From the NCBI GenBank assembly GCA_028015205.1, contig CM051521.1, forward strand, positions 88,946,513 through 89,010,512: a stretch of DNA of 64,000 bases, read 5' to 3'. A program made the position numbers and the translations under genes. The notes beneath the pieces are model-generated. The model had not been told where the DNA came from. It saw only the letters and a program-made list of their open reading frames with translations, and made no database searches. The stretch's first letter is position 1. Each line of letters begins with the position of its first letter. The DNA comes from Mytilisepta virgata (Eukaryota; Mollusca; Bivalvia; Mytilida; Mytilidae). This document shows positions 1 to 10,802 of this stretch, one piece after another.

Positions 1-182
1 CTCTCGAGTTTTTTAACACTAATGTTACAAATCAACAGCCGAAGTAAAAGAAACGTGACACATTTCCATGTGTTATTTATGTTATTTCATTATTGTTTAT
101 TTTTCATAAAATTTGTTCTTGTTGAAATATATATTTTTTTTCCTTTCAGAAACTACACTATGGATAGTTGAATACATCATTA

Positions 183-314
183 ATTTCCCTTGCATTAGTG
201 AAATATGAAGATTTGTCCACCCTCGAAAAGTCATGTTTCCATCCTGCAAGCCCTCGGGAAATCTGACTTTACTCGGGTGAACAAATCTTCATATTTCACT
301 AATGCAAGGGAAAT
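183..314. repeat. Foldback (inverted repeat) with 34-bp arms
   Basis: Positions 183-216 reappear as their reverse complement at 281-314, apparently without mismatch, separated by a 64-bp spacer in which the match continues only partially. The arms contain TTGCATTAGTGAAATATGAA. The segment could form a long hairpin and looks like a small foldback element or paired termini. No clear target-site duplication was seen. It abuts a helicase-like coding fragment on the minus strand. Confidence 0.8.
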
Positions 315-326
315 GCATGGCAAAAC

Positions 327-479
327 TTAATATTTTAGGCTCTTTCCAAAATCAACCGGTAAATTCACCACTACATCTTTATGGCTCAAAATTGACATCA
401 GGTTTTCCAACAGTTCATCGTGCAAGATGATTCCAGGGAAAAATTCCTTGACAACGTCTGCAATCGAGTTCGTATCCAT
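327..479 (-). pseudogene. RecQ-like helicase N-terminal fragment (motif I region), degenerate
   Basis: A minus-strand ORF of 50 codons from an ATG at 479 to a TAA at 327-329. Its C-terminal half reads SILSHKDVVVNLPVDFGKSL, which resembles the start of RecQ/DEAD-type helicases, where a 'GKDV..LPTGFGKS' Walker A segment follows a helical N-terminal stretch. The usual T-G of the P-loop is replaced by V-D, and the frame stops right after the loop, so ATP binding would be lost and no helicase core follows. I read it as a broken exon or a fragment carried by a mobile element, next to the foldback at 183-314. It may instead be a chance ORF; the resemblance rests on about 20 residues. Confidence 0.45.
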
Positions 480-656
480 ATTCCATTTGATAAGATGTTA
501 TAGGTCCAAATCCTCCTTACGCTCAAAAAAGAATCCTACAATTGTCAGAATAATATTCTTTTAATTACGGGATTAAGATATATACCATATTTTTTCCTCA
601 AAAGTTAGCTTATTTTATTTATTTTAAAATTATGAAGATCTGTTCGTTTAAAAAAA

Positions 657-1080
657 TTGCAGGATGTTGCAAGGGTTGGATGCAGCCAGTTAGTCTTGAG
701 TAGGATAGTCTGGTACCTGTCTTTTATTTACAGGCTTGGCAATACCATCCCTCTAACCTGGGACAGTGGTGTTACATCACGACATAAGAACAAACAATCA
801 AAATCAGTTGAAAAAGACTCCACTCATCAGATCGACACAATCCAAAATAAACAGATCACATGCATTTTTCCTAAGTTCTGTGCTTTTAACCAAAAAAATA
901 GTTTTCATCTCCTGCAAAAGAGGACAAATATACCTAAGAATCAAATCAAAAAACGTAATCCATTGGATAGATAAACCCGGGAAGACAAGTGAACAACTAC
1001 AAGCACAACAAACACTGAAAACTGAAAAAAAAACAATTAACAACACGAACTCCTACAAAAAACAGGACTGAACCCAGGTG
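657..1080. repeat. Possible dispersed-repeat fragment
   Basis: The stretch is less A+T-rich than its flanks and contains GGATAGTCTG, a word also found in the dispersed repeat at 57369-57500. The overlapping ORFs here match no protein I know and occur in several frames at once, as in non-coding repeats. No ends or target duplications are visible. Confidence 0.3.
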
Positions 1081-1730
1081 CTCCAGAACGGTAAGCAGTT
1101 CTTGCTACGTATACGGCACCCGTCGTGAAGTTCAACAGAGTCAATCCGGTTGAAGTCACAAATCGGTGGAGGCACATGAAATGTTACGACAGTGGGAACA
1201 GGTCCTACATCATCTTAGATATTGGAACACTGTAACGGTCAATCATTAAAGCCCTAAAAATCCTAGCTAAAACCCTCCATACTTATGACATGGTTATTAA
1301 AAAGGTAATGGCTACTTTATATTTGGACATATAAATGATGGTATGGAGATAAAATCTAAAGTGCCTCCCTGAATTGAAGACCAGTAGTCGCATAACATTT
1401 AATATTTTGGTTGATGAAAATGCAAATATTCATAAAACTGCGCCGAAAATAATTGCAAAGTTAAAGATTGATCTGATGAAAGCATTGGCATCTTTAAAAC
1501 TAAACAGACTAGTTAAGTGAAGAAATATCTTTAAATAAATGTTATGTGTCATTTAAAAACAGACCTTGAATCCAAATAACCCTGGACTAGTGCACTTGTT
1601 ATTTTTAATTTATTTGTCACATATTCAAATTAAAGTTTATGCATCCTTCGTAAAAACATTTTATTAAAATAAATTCCTCAGCCTCAACAAGTTCGGTAAA
1701 AACCTCGGTTTGTCACACTTTGAATTACGG
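1081..1730. other. Intergenic, nothing recognised
   Basis: A+T-rich sequence with no ORF of note, no RNA gene and no clear repeat structure visible by eye. Confidence 0.5.
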
Positions 1731-1853
1731 TACCAAAAGTCTAAATAATTATGAAGTCTTGTAGGGCTTTTTTTATCTTTTTAAACACCTTCCTTCGCAA
1801 CAAAAAATAAAAAAAATAGCCTTACAAGACGTATTAATTATTTAAGCTAATGG
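1731..1853. repeat. Imperfect inverted repeat, MITE-like
   Basis: Two arms of about 47 bp (1731-1777 and 1807-1853) are imperfect reverse complements. Both contain GTCTTGTA-type sequence running into an A/T tract, and the outer ends read TACCA and TGGTA. The short spacer makes this a strong potential hairpin. It looks like a small non-autonomous DNA element; no target duplication was identified. Confidence 0.65.
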
Positions 1854-1882
1854 TACGACCGCGAGAAAATTTATTTGTCTGT

Positions 1883-1883
<1 letters not shown>

Positions 1884-1913
<30 letters not shown>
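1884..1913 (-). repeat. (TAA)n microsatellite, tail of the adjoining LINE
   Basis: About nine TAA/AAT units. On the minus strand they directly follow a GAAATAAAGT stretch at the end of the LINE remnant that continues to about 3140, so the array is best read as that LINE's simple-sequence 3' tail rather than an independent microsatellite. Confidence 0.75.
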
Positions 1914-3140
1914 TAACTTTATTTCAGACATAAAAAGGTCCATATATATTTACACAAAATAAAAATATACCGTATGACAGAATATTTTTAAATGTCTTTA
2001 GTAATTATGTACAAAAAAAGAAATATAATTATGTACGTTATAATCGAAATCGAAATTTAACATACAATTCATCATACCATGTATGTAATAGTTTTGAAGT
2101 AAATAACAAATCACTACTTAAAATTGAGTTCACTAGAGCATTATCAAAAACCTTCGAACGATTCAATGGAATAAACATTGTTTTTTCTCATACATTCCTT
2201 AAACGATAATACTCTGTTTTCCTCAATCATATTACTAACATTATGTTAATAACCCATAATTATTCGAAAAGCATGGTTATACATGACATGCATTTTCTTC
2301 AAAGAAGCAGCATTATGACTAGACCATAACGAAACGCAATAGACATTCATATAGTATGATTGGAAGAGCTGAATTTTAACATCTTTAGAACACTTGTTAA
2401 AGTTTCGTTTTAAACATATTCACTTTCCTGCAAATACGTTGGTATTGTCTTTTAATATCACAATCATCATTTAAATCATTACAAACCATATGACCAAGAT
2501 ATTTGAATTCATCTACATATTCTAATAAATTACCACTCAGATAAAATTTAGGATTATTATAAATCCTCATTGATTTTGTTTTAAAAAGCATACACATGGA
2601 CTTCTTGGCGTTAAATAATATATCATGTTCATAGACAGAGCAATAAGGACAGTTTTTGAATCATCTAGATCTAAACCATTATTTAGTTCATTTATCTCAC
2701 TGACCAGAGCATTGACGAAAACAAAAAATAACGTAGGATGAAAACTGTCTTCTTGATTCGCACTGTTTTTTTTCAGTCAAATCAGTCAGTTAATTTGTTG
2801 TTTGTTCAAAAACAAGAACTAAAGTGTTGATATATATAAAGTTATAATTCTATTCACAAGTTACTTGTATATGGCATCATGTCTCTGTTAATGAAGTCAA
2901 AACATTTCTTCAAATCGATAAATGCTGCATAAACAGAAGGATTATTTCATTAATAATGGCATTTAACATTAAGATGCGCTCCTCATATGACCTATGTTTT
3001 TTTTCTGAACCCATTTTTTTCGTAAGCCAGTACAAATGTATGTCTTCAGTTTCAAGAAATTTAGTAAATCTTTTATTTATAAATCCACTGTACAATTTAC
3101 TGACACATGATAGAAAATTAAGTCCTCTGATGTTCATTAG
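1914..3140 (-). mobile_element. Degraded non-LTR retrotransposon (LINE), 3' part with reverse-transcriptase relics
   Basis: Minus-strand reading frames, interrupted by stops and frameshifts, follow the order of a LINE reverse transcriptase. At 3137-2910 'NIRGLNFLSCVSKLYSGFINKR' corresponds to the conserved NYRGI-LLSC-SKL-NKR block. Just downstream, in another frame near 2900, is AAFIDLKKCFDFINR, the AFIDFKKAFD motif carrying one catalytic Asp. At 2597-2397 'EYVDEFKYLGHMVCND' corresponds to the FKYLG block. Near 2360-2170 a C-terminal stretch with LWSSHNAASLKKMHVMYNHA follows. The Y-x-DD motif is not recoverable. The element is 5' truncated and inactive; its (TAA)n tail lies at 1884-1913. Confidence 0.8.
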
Positions 3141-3289
3141 AATGCGAGGATCAGATGAACCATCCTTCTACCTGTATATATAGGGGATAACACTTGTATC
3201 AAATATTAGGTTGTGAAATAGATACAAATACATTTATAGATAAAAACACCATTTGAAAAACTTCACCTCAATTTTTGCAAAATACATTA

Positions 3290-4012
3290 GGAACAAAGGA
3301 AAGTTCATCAAATTTAGCAGCTAGGGCTGAACTTGATAGATTACCAGTAGAACATACAATAAAAACTCAAACCATTGTATGTTTAGCTAGATTCTTTGCA
3401 TCGTCGGAAACGCTTTGCTTCCACTTACCGACCGTGGGTCAATTCATTCATCGGGACGAAATGAGGAAACTTTATAAAGGACCTCCCATATATGCTTCCT
3501 ATCAAGTTTCGTTCCATTTTAGCCAATCGATTTTAGAGGAAAAGATTTTTTTTATCAGATACAAGAAATGCCCATGATGGCCATATTTGTAGTCCGATCG
3601 GGACGAACTGAGGAAACTTTATAAAGGACCTCCAATTAATGCTTTCTGTCAAGTTTCGTTCCATTTGGCCAATCGATTTCGATCGGGACGAAATGAGGAG
3701 AGTTTGTGAAGAACCTCCCATAAATGCTTTCTGTGAAGTTTTGTTCAATTTGGCAAAGCAGTTTCAGAGGAGAAGATTTTTGAAAACTTGCCAATCAGAA
3801 ACAACAATTGCCCAGCGCGGTCATGTTTTTTTGCCTGATCAAGATAAAATGAGGAGATTTGTAGAGGACCTCACAAACATCATTCCTGGAAAGTTTAGTT
3901 GCAATTGTCACAGTGGTTTCAGAGGAGAAGATCTTTAAAGGAAAAGTTTACGCCGGACGACGGACTCCAAGTGATGGCAATAGCTCACATGGCCTTTTAG
4001 GCCAGGTGAGCT
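3290..4012 (-). mobile_element. Palindrome-headed tandem-repeat element, copy A
   Basis: On the minus strand the copy begins with the palindrome at 3982-4012 (AGCTCAC-TGGCCT arms), then a GC-richer leader, then several units that each start near 'AAATCTTCTCCTCTGAAACC'. Plus-strand unit landmarks (CGGGACGAAATGAGG and variants) fall near 3447, 3596, 3680 and 3838. The same head and the same type of unit recur at 21.9 kb and 37.2 kb and in a decayed form at 9.8 kb. No protein is encoded. The design resembles tandem-repeat-bearing non-autonomous elements of bivalves (pearl-type, Helitron/Helentron-associated); that class assignment is inference. The left boundary is approximate. Confidence 0.65.
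3982..4012. repeat. 31-bp palindrome at the head of element copy A
   Basis: Near-perfect palindrome with 14-bp arms (AGCTCACATGGCCT and AGGCCAGGTGAGCT, one mismatch) around a TTT centre. Related sequence heads the elements at about 9805, 21903 and 37165. It may be a terminal hairpin needed for mobilisation. Confidence 0.8.
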
Positions 4013-4055
4013 AAATAGTTCGCCAAAACATAACTAAATTTAGAATAGTGATCAT

Positions 4056-4770
4056 GAACTCTTGATCGAAACCAGAAGATATTTTAAAATTCCCAGAAAT
4101 TTAAGACTGTGTGAAACATGTAAAAATATAGATGATGACCCACATTTCTTTTTCGATAGTAAAATTAACACTACCCCGAGACAAATTTTACTACAAACCT
4201 TTTCGGAGATATTCCCAAACTTTTCAAATTTAAACAATATAGAAAAACTAACCAAAATTTCAAACCCATCAACACCTGAGGAAATTAGGACTTTGCGTCT
4301 TTTATAAACGGTCATTAGAACTGAGGAAAGGAGACCCAACCCAGTCTTAATTTTTATTGTATACATGTTATGTATTATTATACATTGTACTCGTATATGT
4401 AATAATGACTGTATTGCTTTGTACTGTATTGTAATGTCATGGCTATAATGGTCTTTAGTTTGCATTAAGGTATCCGGACCATAAATGACCACGTGATTAT
4501 TTAAAAGTTCCCAGATGTTCCATACAACGCAATTGAAATGACAGCGGTAATTATCGGCAAACTTCGGAAATGCCAATATAACTACTTATTTTTACAGACT
4601 CTGCATATAAGCAACAAAGTGTGTTTCAACTTGAGAAAAATATATATACAAAATTCCAGCTTTAAACTGTTTGGTTCAGCCATTCACGGTCAAAAAGAGA
4701 TACAATTTTCGATCATTATCTATTATGGTCCGGATACCTTAATAAACTATAAACTAAACTAAACTATTAA
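4056..4770 (+). mobile_element. LINE 3' fragment with C-terminal zinc-binding remnant, interrupted by a MITE
   Basis: The plus-strand frame ending at 4307 contains IPRNLRLCETCKNIDDDPHF, which fits the C-x2-C...H end domain seen at the C-terminus of several LINE ORF2 proteins. The last expected cysteine is replaced (FDSKIN). A non-coding 3' region follows, broken by the insertion at 4465-4742, and ends in a short AAACT-type repeat (4743-4770). Text around 4298-4330 is similar to 6558-6600, a second copy of the same 3' end. No reverse transcriptase remains, so this is a 5'-truncated dead copy. Confidence 0.6.
4465..4742. mobile_element. Small TTAA-flanked inverted-repeat element (MITE)
   Basis: The left end TTAAGGTATCCGGACCATA (4465-4483) is repeated exactly as its reverse complement at 4724-4742. 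If TTAA is the target duplication, the body is 4469-4738 (270 bp) with about 15-bp terminal repeats starting GGTATCC. TTAA duplications are typical of piggyBac and Kolobok transposons. The interior has no credible coding capacity, so it would need transposase supplied in trans. It sits in the 3' region of a LINE and therefore moved after that LINE inserted. Confidence 0.8.
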
Positions 4771-5169
4771 ATATTCACTGGAAGAGATGTTGCAATCGGG
4801 AATATGGAATTTCATCGTATCCGCCTGCAGATCGTGATTTTGAATGTATAGTTTTTGTTATATTACTGTGAAAATTTCATCTTACCCTTTCGGAGAACCT
4901 GATGTCACTCTCGGTTTTCAGTGGGATTTCACATTGCTAGTGCTTTCGTTTTTGTGCTGTCTCCCAAACAAAGTGTTTTTGTTGCGTTTCTTACTATTTG
5001 TTATTCTTGTTTCTTTGCAACCTTGAATTTGTTCGGGCCATAGCTCGGATACTGTTTAGAGAATTTTCAAGAAACTTCACAGGATGACAGCTCTCCGTGT
5101 GGAGATTGATGTTCTGGTGTCAGATTGATATGGTTTCAGGGGTGCTTGTTCCAAAATTCATTTTTTCAA
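4771..5169. other. Intergenic, nothing recognised
   Basis: No repeat copy, RNA gene or plausible coding exon was recognised. The 60-codon ORF at 4844-5026 has the hydrophobic composition expected of random T-rich sequence. Confidence 0.5.
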
Positions 5170-5880
5170 ATAACTTGGAAATGATTTAGATCCTCACCCT
5201 ATAATCATATATTTTCTTTCCCCTTATGAGAAACGAATTCATTGATGTGTATGAGGGGTCCCTAAGGGGTACGCCTCAACCCTTAAAATAGATTTGCCTT
5301 TGTAACTTTGAAAACTTTGAGATCCCCAACCTATAACCATATATATTCTTACTCCTTATGGGAAGATATATTCAATAATGTATATAGGGGATCACTGGGG
5401 GATATCTCTCACCCCCTCAAAAAGATTGTCTATAATTTGGAAACCCTTGAAATCCCCACCCTGAATCCATATACATGTATATTTCTACTAGTTACTGAAG
5501 GACCAATCGATCGATGTATATGGAGGGGGGGGGGCAGTATGCCCATCCCCTCAAAATAAAGTTATCTTTGAGATCCTCTACCTATTGCCCTACATAATCT
5601 TATACTCCTTTTGGGAAGATGCATTCGTTGATGTATATGGGGGTCCCTAGGGGTATGCCTCGCCCCTAAAAATAGATTTGTCTTTATAATTTTGAAACAT
5701 TTGATATCCCCATCCTACAACCATATATATTCTTACTCACTATCGAAAGATTGAAATGATGTATATTGGGATGCCCCCTCAAAACAGATGTGTATTTGCA
5801 ACTTTGAGACCTTTGAGATTCCACCCTATAACAATATATATGGAAAGATGCATTCATTGATGTATATTGGGGTCCTTGGA
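5170..5880. repeat. Diverged ~130-bp tandem repeat, about six copies
   Basis: A recognisable landmark (GAT-CCCCACCCTATAACCATATA and variants) recurs near 5188, 5321, 5451, 5571, 5709 and 5817, giving unit lengths of about 110-135 bp. Each unit also has TATTCTTACTCCTTATGGGA, GATGTATATGGGGGTCC and CGCC/ACCCCTCAAAA segments in the same order. The copies differ by substitutions and small indels. The array is non-coding and could be part of a larger mobile element. Confidence 0.75.
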
Positions 5881-6539
5881 TTTCAAATTTACGGACTTTT
5901 CCCACTGTTTTGTAGCTTCGGTATTCTTTGGTCGATGTATATATAACGGGTCCTCCATGTTCGCTTCCAATAAGTCTGGTGCGATTTTACAAACGTGTAA
6001 CTTTCTTTATCGAATTCGTCACTATTACTTTCGTTGCACAAATTTTCGAAGTTGTGTCGCTATCGTCTCAATCCTTATTACGAGTCTTGATTCGTCCATT
6101 GTTTCTATTGGTAAACTTTCATCATTTATGTCCCGAGTTTCTTTACCTTATCCCAGTATGAATAGTGTTTACTTTTCTGCTTATCACCCGAAACATACGA
6201 CAAAAATGGATCGGAATATTTATTGGATTTGCGTATTTTTGGTCAACTGTAAAGCTTGACAAGCAGGTTTGCTGTTTTTGTAACAAAAGTATAGAATATT
6301 TATTGCTAAGACTATAAGTGGATACCTCTAATAATAAACTGCAACTCCTGAAGGTATCATCAGCTCAATTTCTAGTACTTCGATACTACCATAAAGTTTA
6401 ATGTTACTGAAAACAGTAGACTATCGTTCTCATGCATATCTATGTTATTAAATTAGTCGAGGCTTATATTTTAGACAATTTAAATAACCTTAATGATAAT
6501 GAAAAAAGTTAGATATATTCTCTGCCCATCAAAACAAAA
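5881..6539. other. Unassigned, possibly old coding relic on the minus strand
   Basis: The A+T content drops near 5880-6260 and overlapping ORFs of 130 and 77 codons are open on the plus strand, but neither resembles a known protein. On the minus strand two adjacent frames give protein-like hydrophilic text (for example NESNSDEFDKESYTF, then DLLEANMEDPLYI after a shift), as in a decayed mobile-element ORF. I cannot name a family. Confidence 0.25.
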
Positions 6540-6745
6540 CAGGTAGAAAGCATAGGTTCCTTTATAAAACAGTCGTTAGTACTAAGGGTAGGGGACTCAA
6601 AATTGAATTTTAAGTTATTTTGATTAATATAATTATACATGCTTTTTTCTTTTTATTATGTTATACTATAATTTGTTTATTTTTGTCACAAATCATATAA
6701 GTTAATTTATATGACAATAAAGATTTGAAGTTGAAGTTATTAAAG
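6540..6745 (+). mobile_element. LINE 3'-end fragment (second copy of the 4.3-kb type)
   Basis: The stretch around 6558-6600 parallels 4298-4340 (shared text of the type TTTATAAAACGGTCATTAG...AGGGGACC). It ends after a short A+T-rich region in GACAATAAAGATTTGAAGTT with a TTGAAG-type repeat, as expected for a LINE 3' end. No coding sequence remains. Confidence 0.45.
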
Positions 6746-9700
6746 GGTTTTTAGCTTTACCATTATCCTAGTCATTTAAAAATTTGGATCTGTTTCTTCA
6801 AACTTCGACATTTTCACATTATTGTCGGTATGTGTATATTCAGGGCGTGATAATTACAGCTGGTTATTTCTTGTACACTGGAAACTCTGTAATTCGAATA
6901 GATCTGAAACTGTAGAAATTTAAAAGATCTACTGTGATCAAACTGAAAGAAGGAAATACATCCTCTCATGAATGTTTTGTTGTAGAATTGTTCTGTTTAT
7001 CTTGATATATTACCGTATTCTGTCTTAACATTCGTCATCTTAGCTACGCTCTCGCTCTCGTCTCGTAACACACTCCACCAGCCTAGGTGAAGTGACATTA
7101 TTTTAAGAAATTCTCATGAAGTCCATCAAAATTACGTTTATCCATGTGAACTTCACAGTTATCTCCCGTTCAACATAAACATAAATTGATTTGGTCAGCA
7201 GTTAATTTAAAAAGTGCCTGATATTTTTTTTTATTTTCGCAGTTTTATTCATTTCATTATTTTGTTACACCTTTTATTTGAAATACAGAAAGGTATATCA
7301 TTGATGAACAAAATTCCTTATACTCCGGGGTTCACTGTCGCACTAGGACACAGACTTGTGATGATGCTAAAACAGTGACCTTTTAATTATGAGAAAAATT
7401 TCAGAAATCATTTGAAAGTCATTACTTAAATCACACAAAACCCTTTTCCCTATTTTACAATTTTACTGAGTAGAGAAATAAAGATATTTTTACTCATGAA
7501 AATACTCTACGAAAGATAGATACACAGCCGATATTGATCTATCAAAACGAAGGACGAAAAGAATCACGGACTCCAAATTTTTGTAAGGACTTCCAGATCT
7601 GGGGCAGTCGGGCCAAAATGCGGCCAGGATTAATTGTATTTTATACATTTTTGTAAAACCATAATTAAGAAATTATTAGCTGTTAATAATTCATATATAT
7701 TGTCTGAGCTACTATTTTCATAGTATTTAAACTAATGCCTTTCAATATATTACTTTCAAACATCCGTGGAAATGTTTGTTTCTTCCTTCATTACACATGA
7801 TGAATTAATTTATTTTTAACTATTGAAACTCAAATTTATCACGTCAAAAAGTAATTTGCTGCTTTCTTTAGGAAACGTACAATCTTGTGTCAACCAGCAT
7901 GAACGAAACCTTTGAAATAAGTTTGCCACGAGTTGAACAAATCAATAACCTCAATCCGCACCTACACTATAATTTTGTTTGTGTAGTTTCTTCTGAAGTA
8001 TTAGATGGCTTTTATTATTTTTAATCATGTTCTTGTTTCTTCCTTTAATGTGGGTCCATTCACATTTTTTAATTTTTTTTTAATTTATTATTTTTATTTT
8101 GTGTTATTTTATTAATTTTTTGCATGATACATGATCCAATTTTGTTTAAATTTTAATCGCAATATCCATTCCTGATTCTTTTTTGCATGTATGTGTTGTC
8201 TTCCAATCAAAAGTTTATATACTGCAGAGCTTACCATAATCCCTCGTACCTATATAAATACATAGATTTTTATTCTAAAGATTCTATGTAAATAATTTTA
8301 ATATAGGTAATGAAAATAGATTTCGCTAATTCATATTGACCAGGTTATTTCTTTTATTCAAATGTTTGACATGAATATTGAATTTTGTTTCTTTTGTTGA
8401 TTTTGTCAGATTTTAATATACTTTTGGAATATTTTCGTTTTAAACAAGCCAAAGTATATTTACTTAACAGTTTTTATTTGGGGTTTTGGTGTTATTTCCA
8501 ACGACCCTAGCGAGTTGAATTTTGGTATCTTAAAGTCCAAACCAAAATAAAAAATCTTTTTTTGCGAATTAGTGCACCCATCCACATGAATCACGAACGT
8601 ACTGTGGTTGGAAGGGGTATAAACAGACCTAGAGATAAGTTTTATCCATGATCTTAAACAGTGATATGCACACCACGTATAGCTCGAAGTTGTACGTTAA
8701 ATCTCGAATATCGCAATAATCAAACCCTGAATTCCTTTTGGATAATAGTATTCTATTAAATAATCTATCATATATCAAATTATCATGCTTTGAATCGCAG
8801 TATCAGATGGCTACGTTACAGTGTCTAAGATCTCAACAACCTGTATGTGGACTCTCATTTGTTATATTGGAGGTTTCAACTGGATCAAGTTTCACTGAAG
8901 AAGACTGTAGGGAGAGAATTCTCCCATCAGGCCTATGTATATATATAATAGGCATTGTCGGCCATCTTAGTTGGACATTCTTGTTCATATGTGAAATATC
9001 ATTGCTGCTGAGTTCGGTTTGCTTTTGCTCAGTGGTTACATGGTAGATTTTTAGGTAAATTGTCTTACTTTTTTTCCTCAGAAAAAATGTGCCTGATTTC
9101 TTGGGGTTTCTTGTAGTTTCTCTTAATAATCCTAACTTGAAAATTATCTAAATCTTATTAAAGATTAAATATTAATCCTTATTTCCAAATCAAAAATTGC
9201 TTCAATTAACATTTTTCACAACGTTTTTGCCATAGACGACTCTCATTTAAACTAGCAGAAAGAACAAAATTGGTTTATTTAATCTTACTCATGATACTCA
9301 GGCTCAAAGTTTATCTTGCCAAAAACATTTACATAGTAATAAAGTTTCGACCTTTCTACACTAGTTCTTTACTTTTTGTTATACTAGGATGTTATAAGAA
9401 CATGATATAGTTACTATATAGTCTCCAAAGTATTTGACCGGGGTTTATGCCATGTCAACTTTCCCTCGTACATCAAATTGCCCTTTTAAGATTGCTAGAG
9501 GGCCTCCATTCCTATAATCACGTCAAGTAGCCTTTTTCGAAATTGTTAAAAGGACTATGGTCCCAGCAATATCGACAAAACGACAAAAAATATTTTTGAT
9601 GTTTAGGGAATAAGGATCTGTTTGTTGTTACACCAGTTATTCAGTAAGTGGAATTACAGGAATGTAGATCGTTGCAAAACTCATGAGGCTTAATTGTTTT

Positions 9701-9804
9701 AAGTTCTATGATTTATTTACAATATTCATATATTAACTACTTCACCCTTTGAACAATCATTCTACATCCAAATCTGTTAGACTAATATATTTAATTTTCT
9801 TGTT
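6746..9804. other. Intergenic, no gene recognised
   Basis: About 3 kb of A+T-rich sequence. The 102-codon ORF at 8738-9046 has no family resemblance and no coding context. No RNA gene, array or element ends were seen. Confidence 0.5.
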
Positions 9805-10420
9805 AGCTTACCTGTCCCAAAGAGCCATCTGAGGTATTTCCATTACTTTGTGTCCGTCGTCATTCGTAGTCCAAAGTACACTTTCCTTCTAAAACCACTT
9901 GACCAGTTGGGACCACACTTTGGTGGACTGGTCCTTTGGTCAAAATCCGAGGTTCCTGATTTCCAACCAACATGGCTGCTGTTACTAAAAACAGAAAAAG
10001 GTTGGGGGATGAATTTTGAAAATGAAACTACATGACCAGATGGAACAATCAAACTTTGCTGAAATAGCCCGTTTCAGAATTAAATTTTATATAACCTGGA
10101 TTGTCAACCAAGATGGCTGCCATAGCCGAACTTAGTTTAACATATGACCCTATTGGAAAATCCATGTAAAAATATAGTCTGAAATCAATTAGCAGATTGG
10201 AACCAGACTTGAAAGCAATGGTCCTTAGATAGTCCTGTTTCGGACATATGTCTGATAATCCAGACTGTCGACCAAGATGGTTTCAACCGCCGAACTTAGT
10301 TTTACATAGGACCCTATTGGAAAATGCATTTAAACATCTTCTTGTCTGAAACCACTGAGCCAATTGGAACCAGGCATGGCAGAGATGATCCTCTTTCAGA
10401 ATTGTGTCCGATGACATGGA
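9805..10420 (+). mobile_element. Palindrome-headed tandem-repeat element, copy B
   Basis: A decayed version of the family palindrome (about 9805-9835) is followed by the leader TTTGTGTCCGTCGTC and by units whose AAACCACT-GA-CCA-TTGGGACC landmark occurs near 9880, 10010, 10170 and 10333, about 150-165 bp apart. The first unit carries the CATGGCTGCTGTTACTAAAA variant also found in copies C and F. Later units contain AAGATGG and ACATAGGACCCTATTGG, as in copy C. Non-coding; the short ORFs here are by-products. Confidence 0.7.
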
Positions 10421-10551
10421 CTCGGGTCAACCATGATGGCCGCTACAGTCAAACTTACTTTAACTTTAACCCAGTATCTCGCCTGCTTTCGCTGTGGTCA
10501 ATATTTTCAGTGTAATAGTTGAATATATAATTTTTCTCCACATGTTATTTA

Positions 10552-10802
10552 TTGATCATGAAAGGGCTTCTGTCCAATTTTGGTAAAAATCCAGGATGAT
10601 TTAAGAAAGTAATTAATGTTTTAATGTTTTAAAAATGTTTTAAAAAATTTAACTGCAGACTGTATGTAATTTTAACTGGTAGAAAAAGTCCATTTATAAG
10701 TAAAATACGGAAAAATGGGAAAAATTATTACAAAATTATCCCCTGGATAATATCTTTTGATCATGAACAAGCTTCTGTCCAAGTTTAGTAAAAATCCAGG
10801 TC
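10552..10802. repeat. Two copies of a ~45-bp segment 205 bp apart
   Basis: TTGATCATGAAAGGGCTTCT... near 10552 and TTGATCATGAACAAGCTTCT... near 10757 continue in parallel to TAAAAATCCAGG. This implies a ~205-bp tandem duplication, possibly the distal part of element copy B. Confidence 0.6.

Noticed and set aside
8738..9046. 102-codon plus-strand ORF in the intergenic region
   Set aside because: No recognisable motif, hydrophobic T-rich composition, no neighbouring exons.
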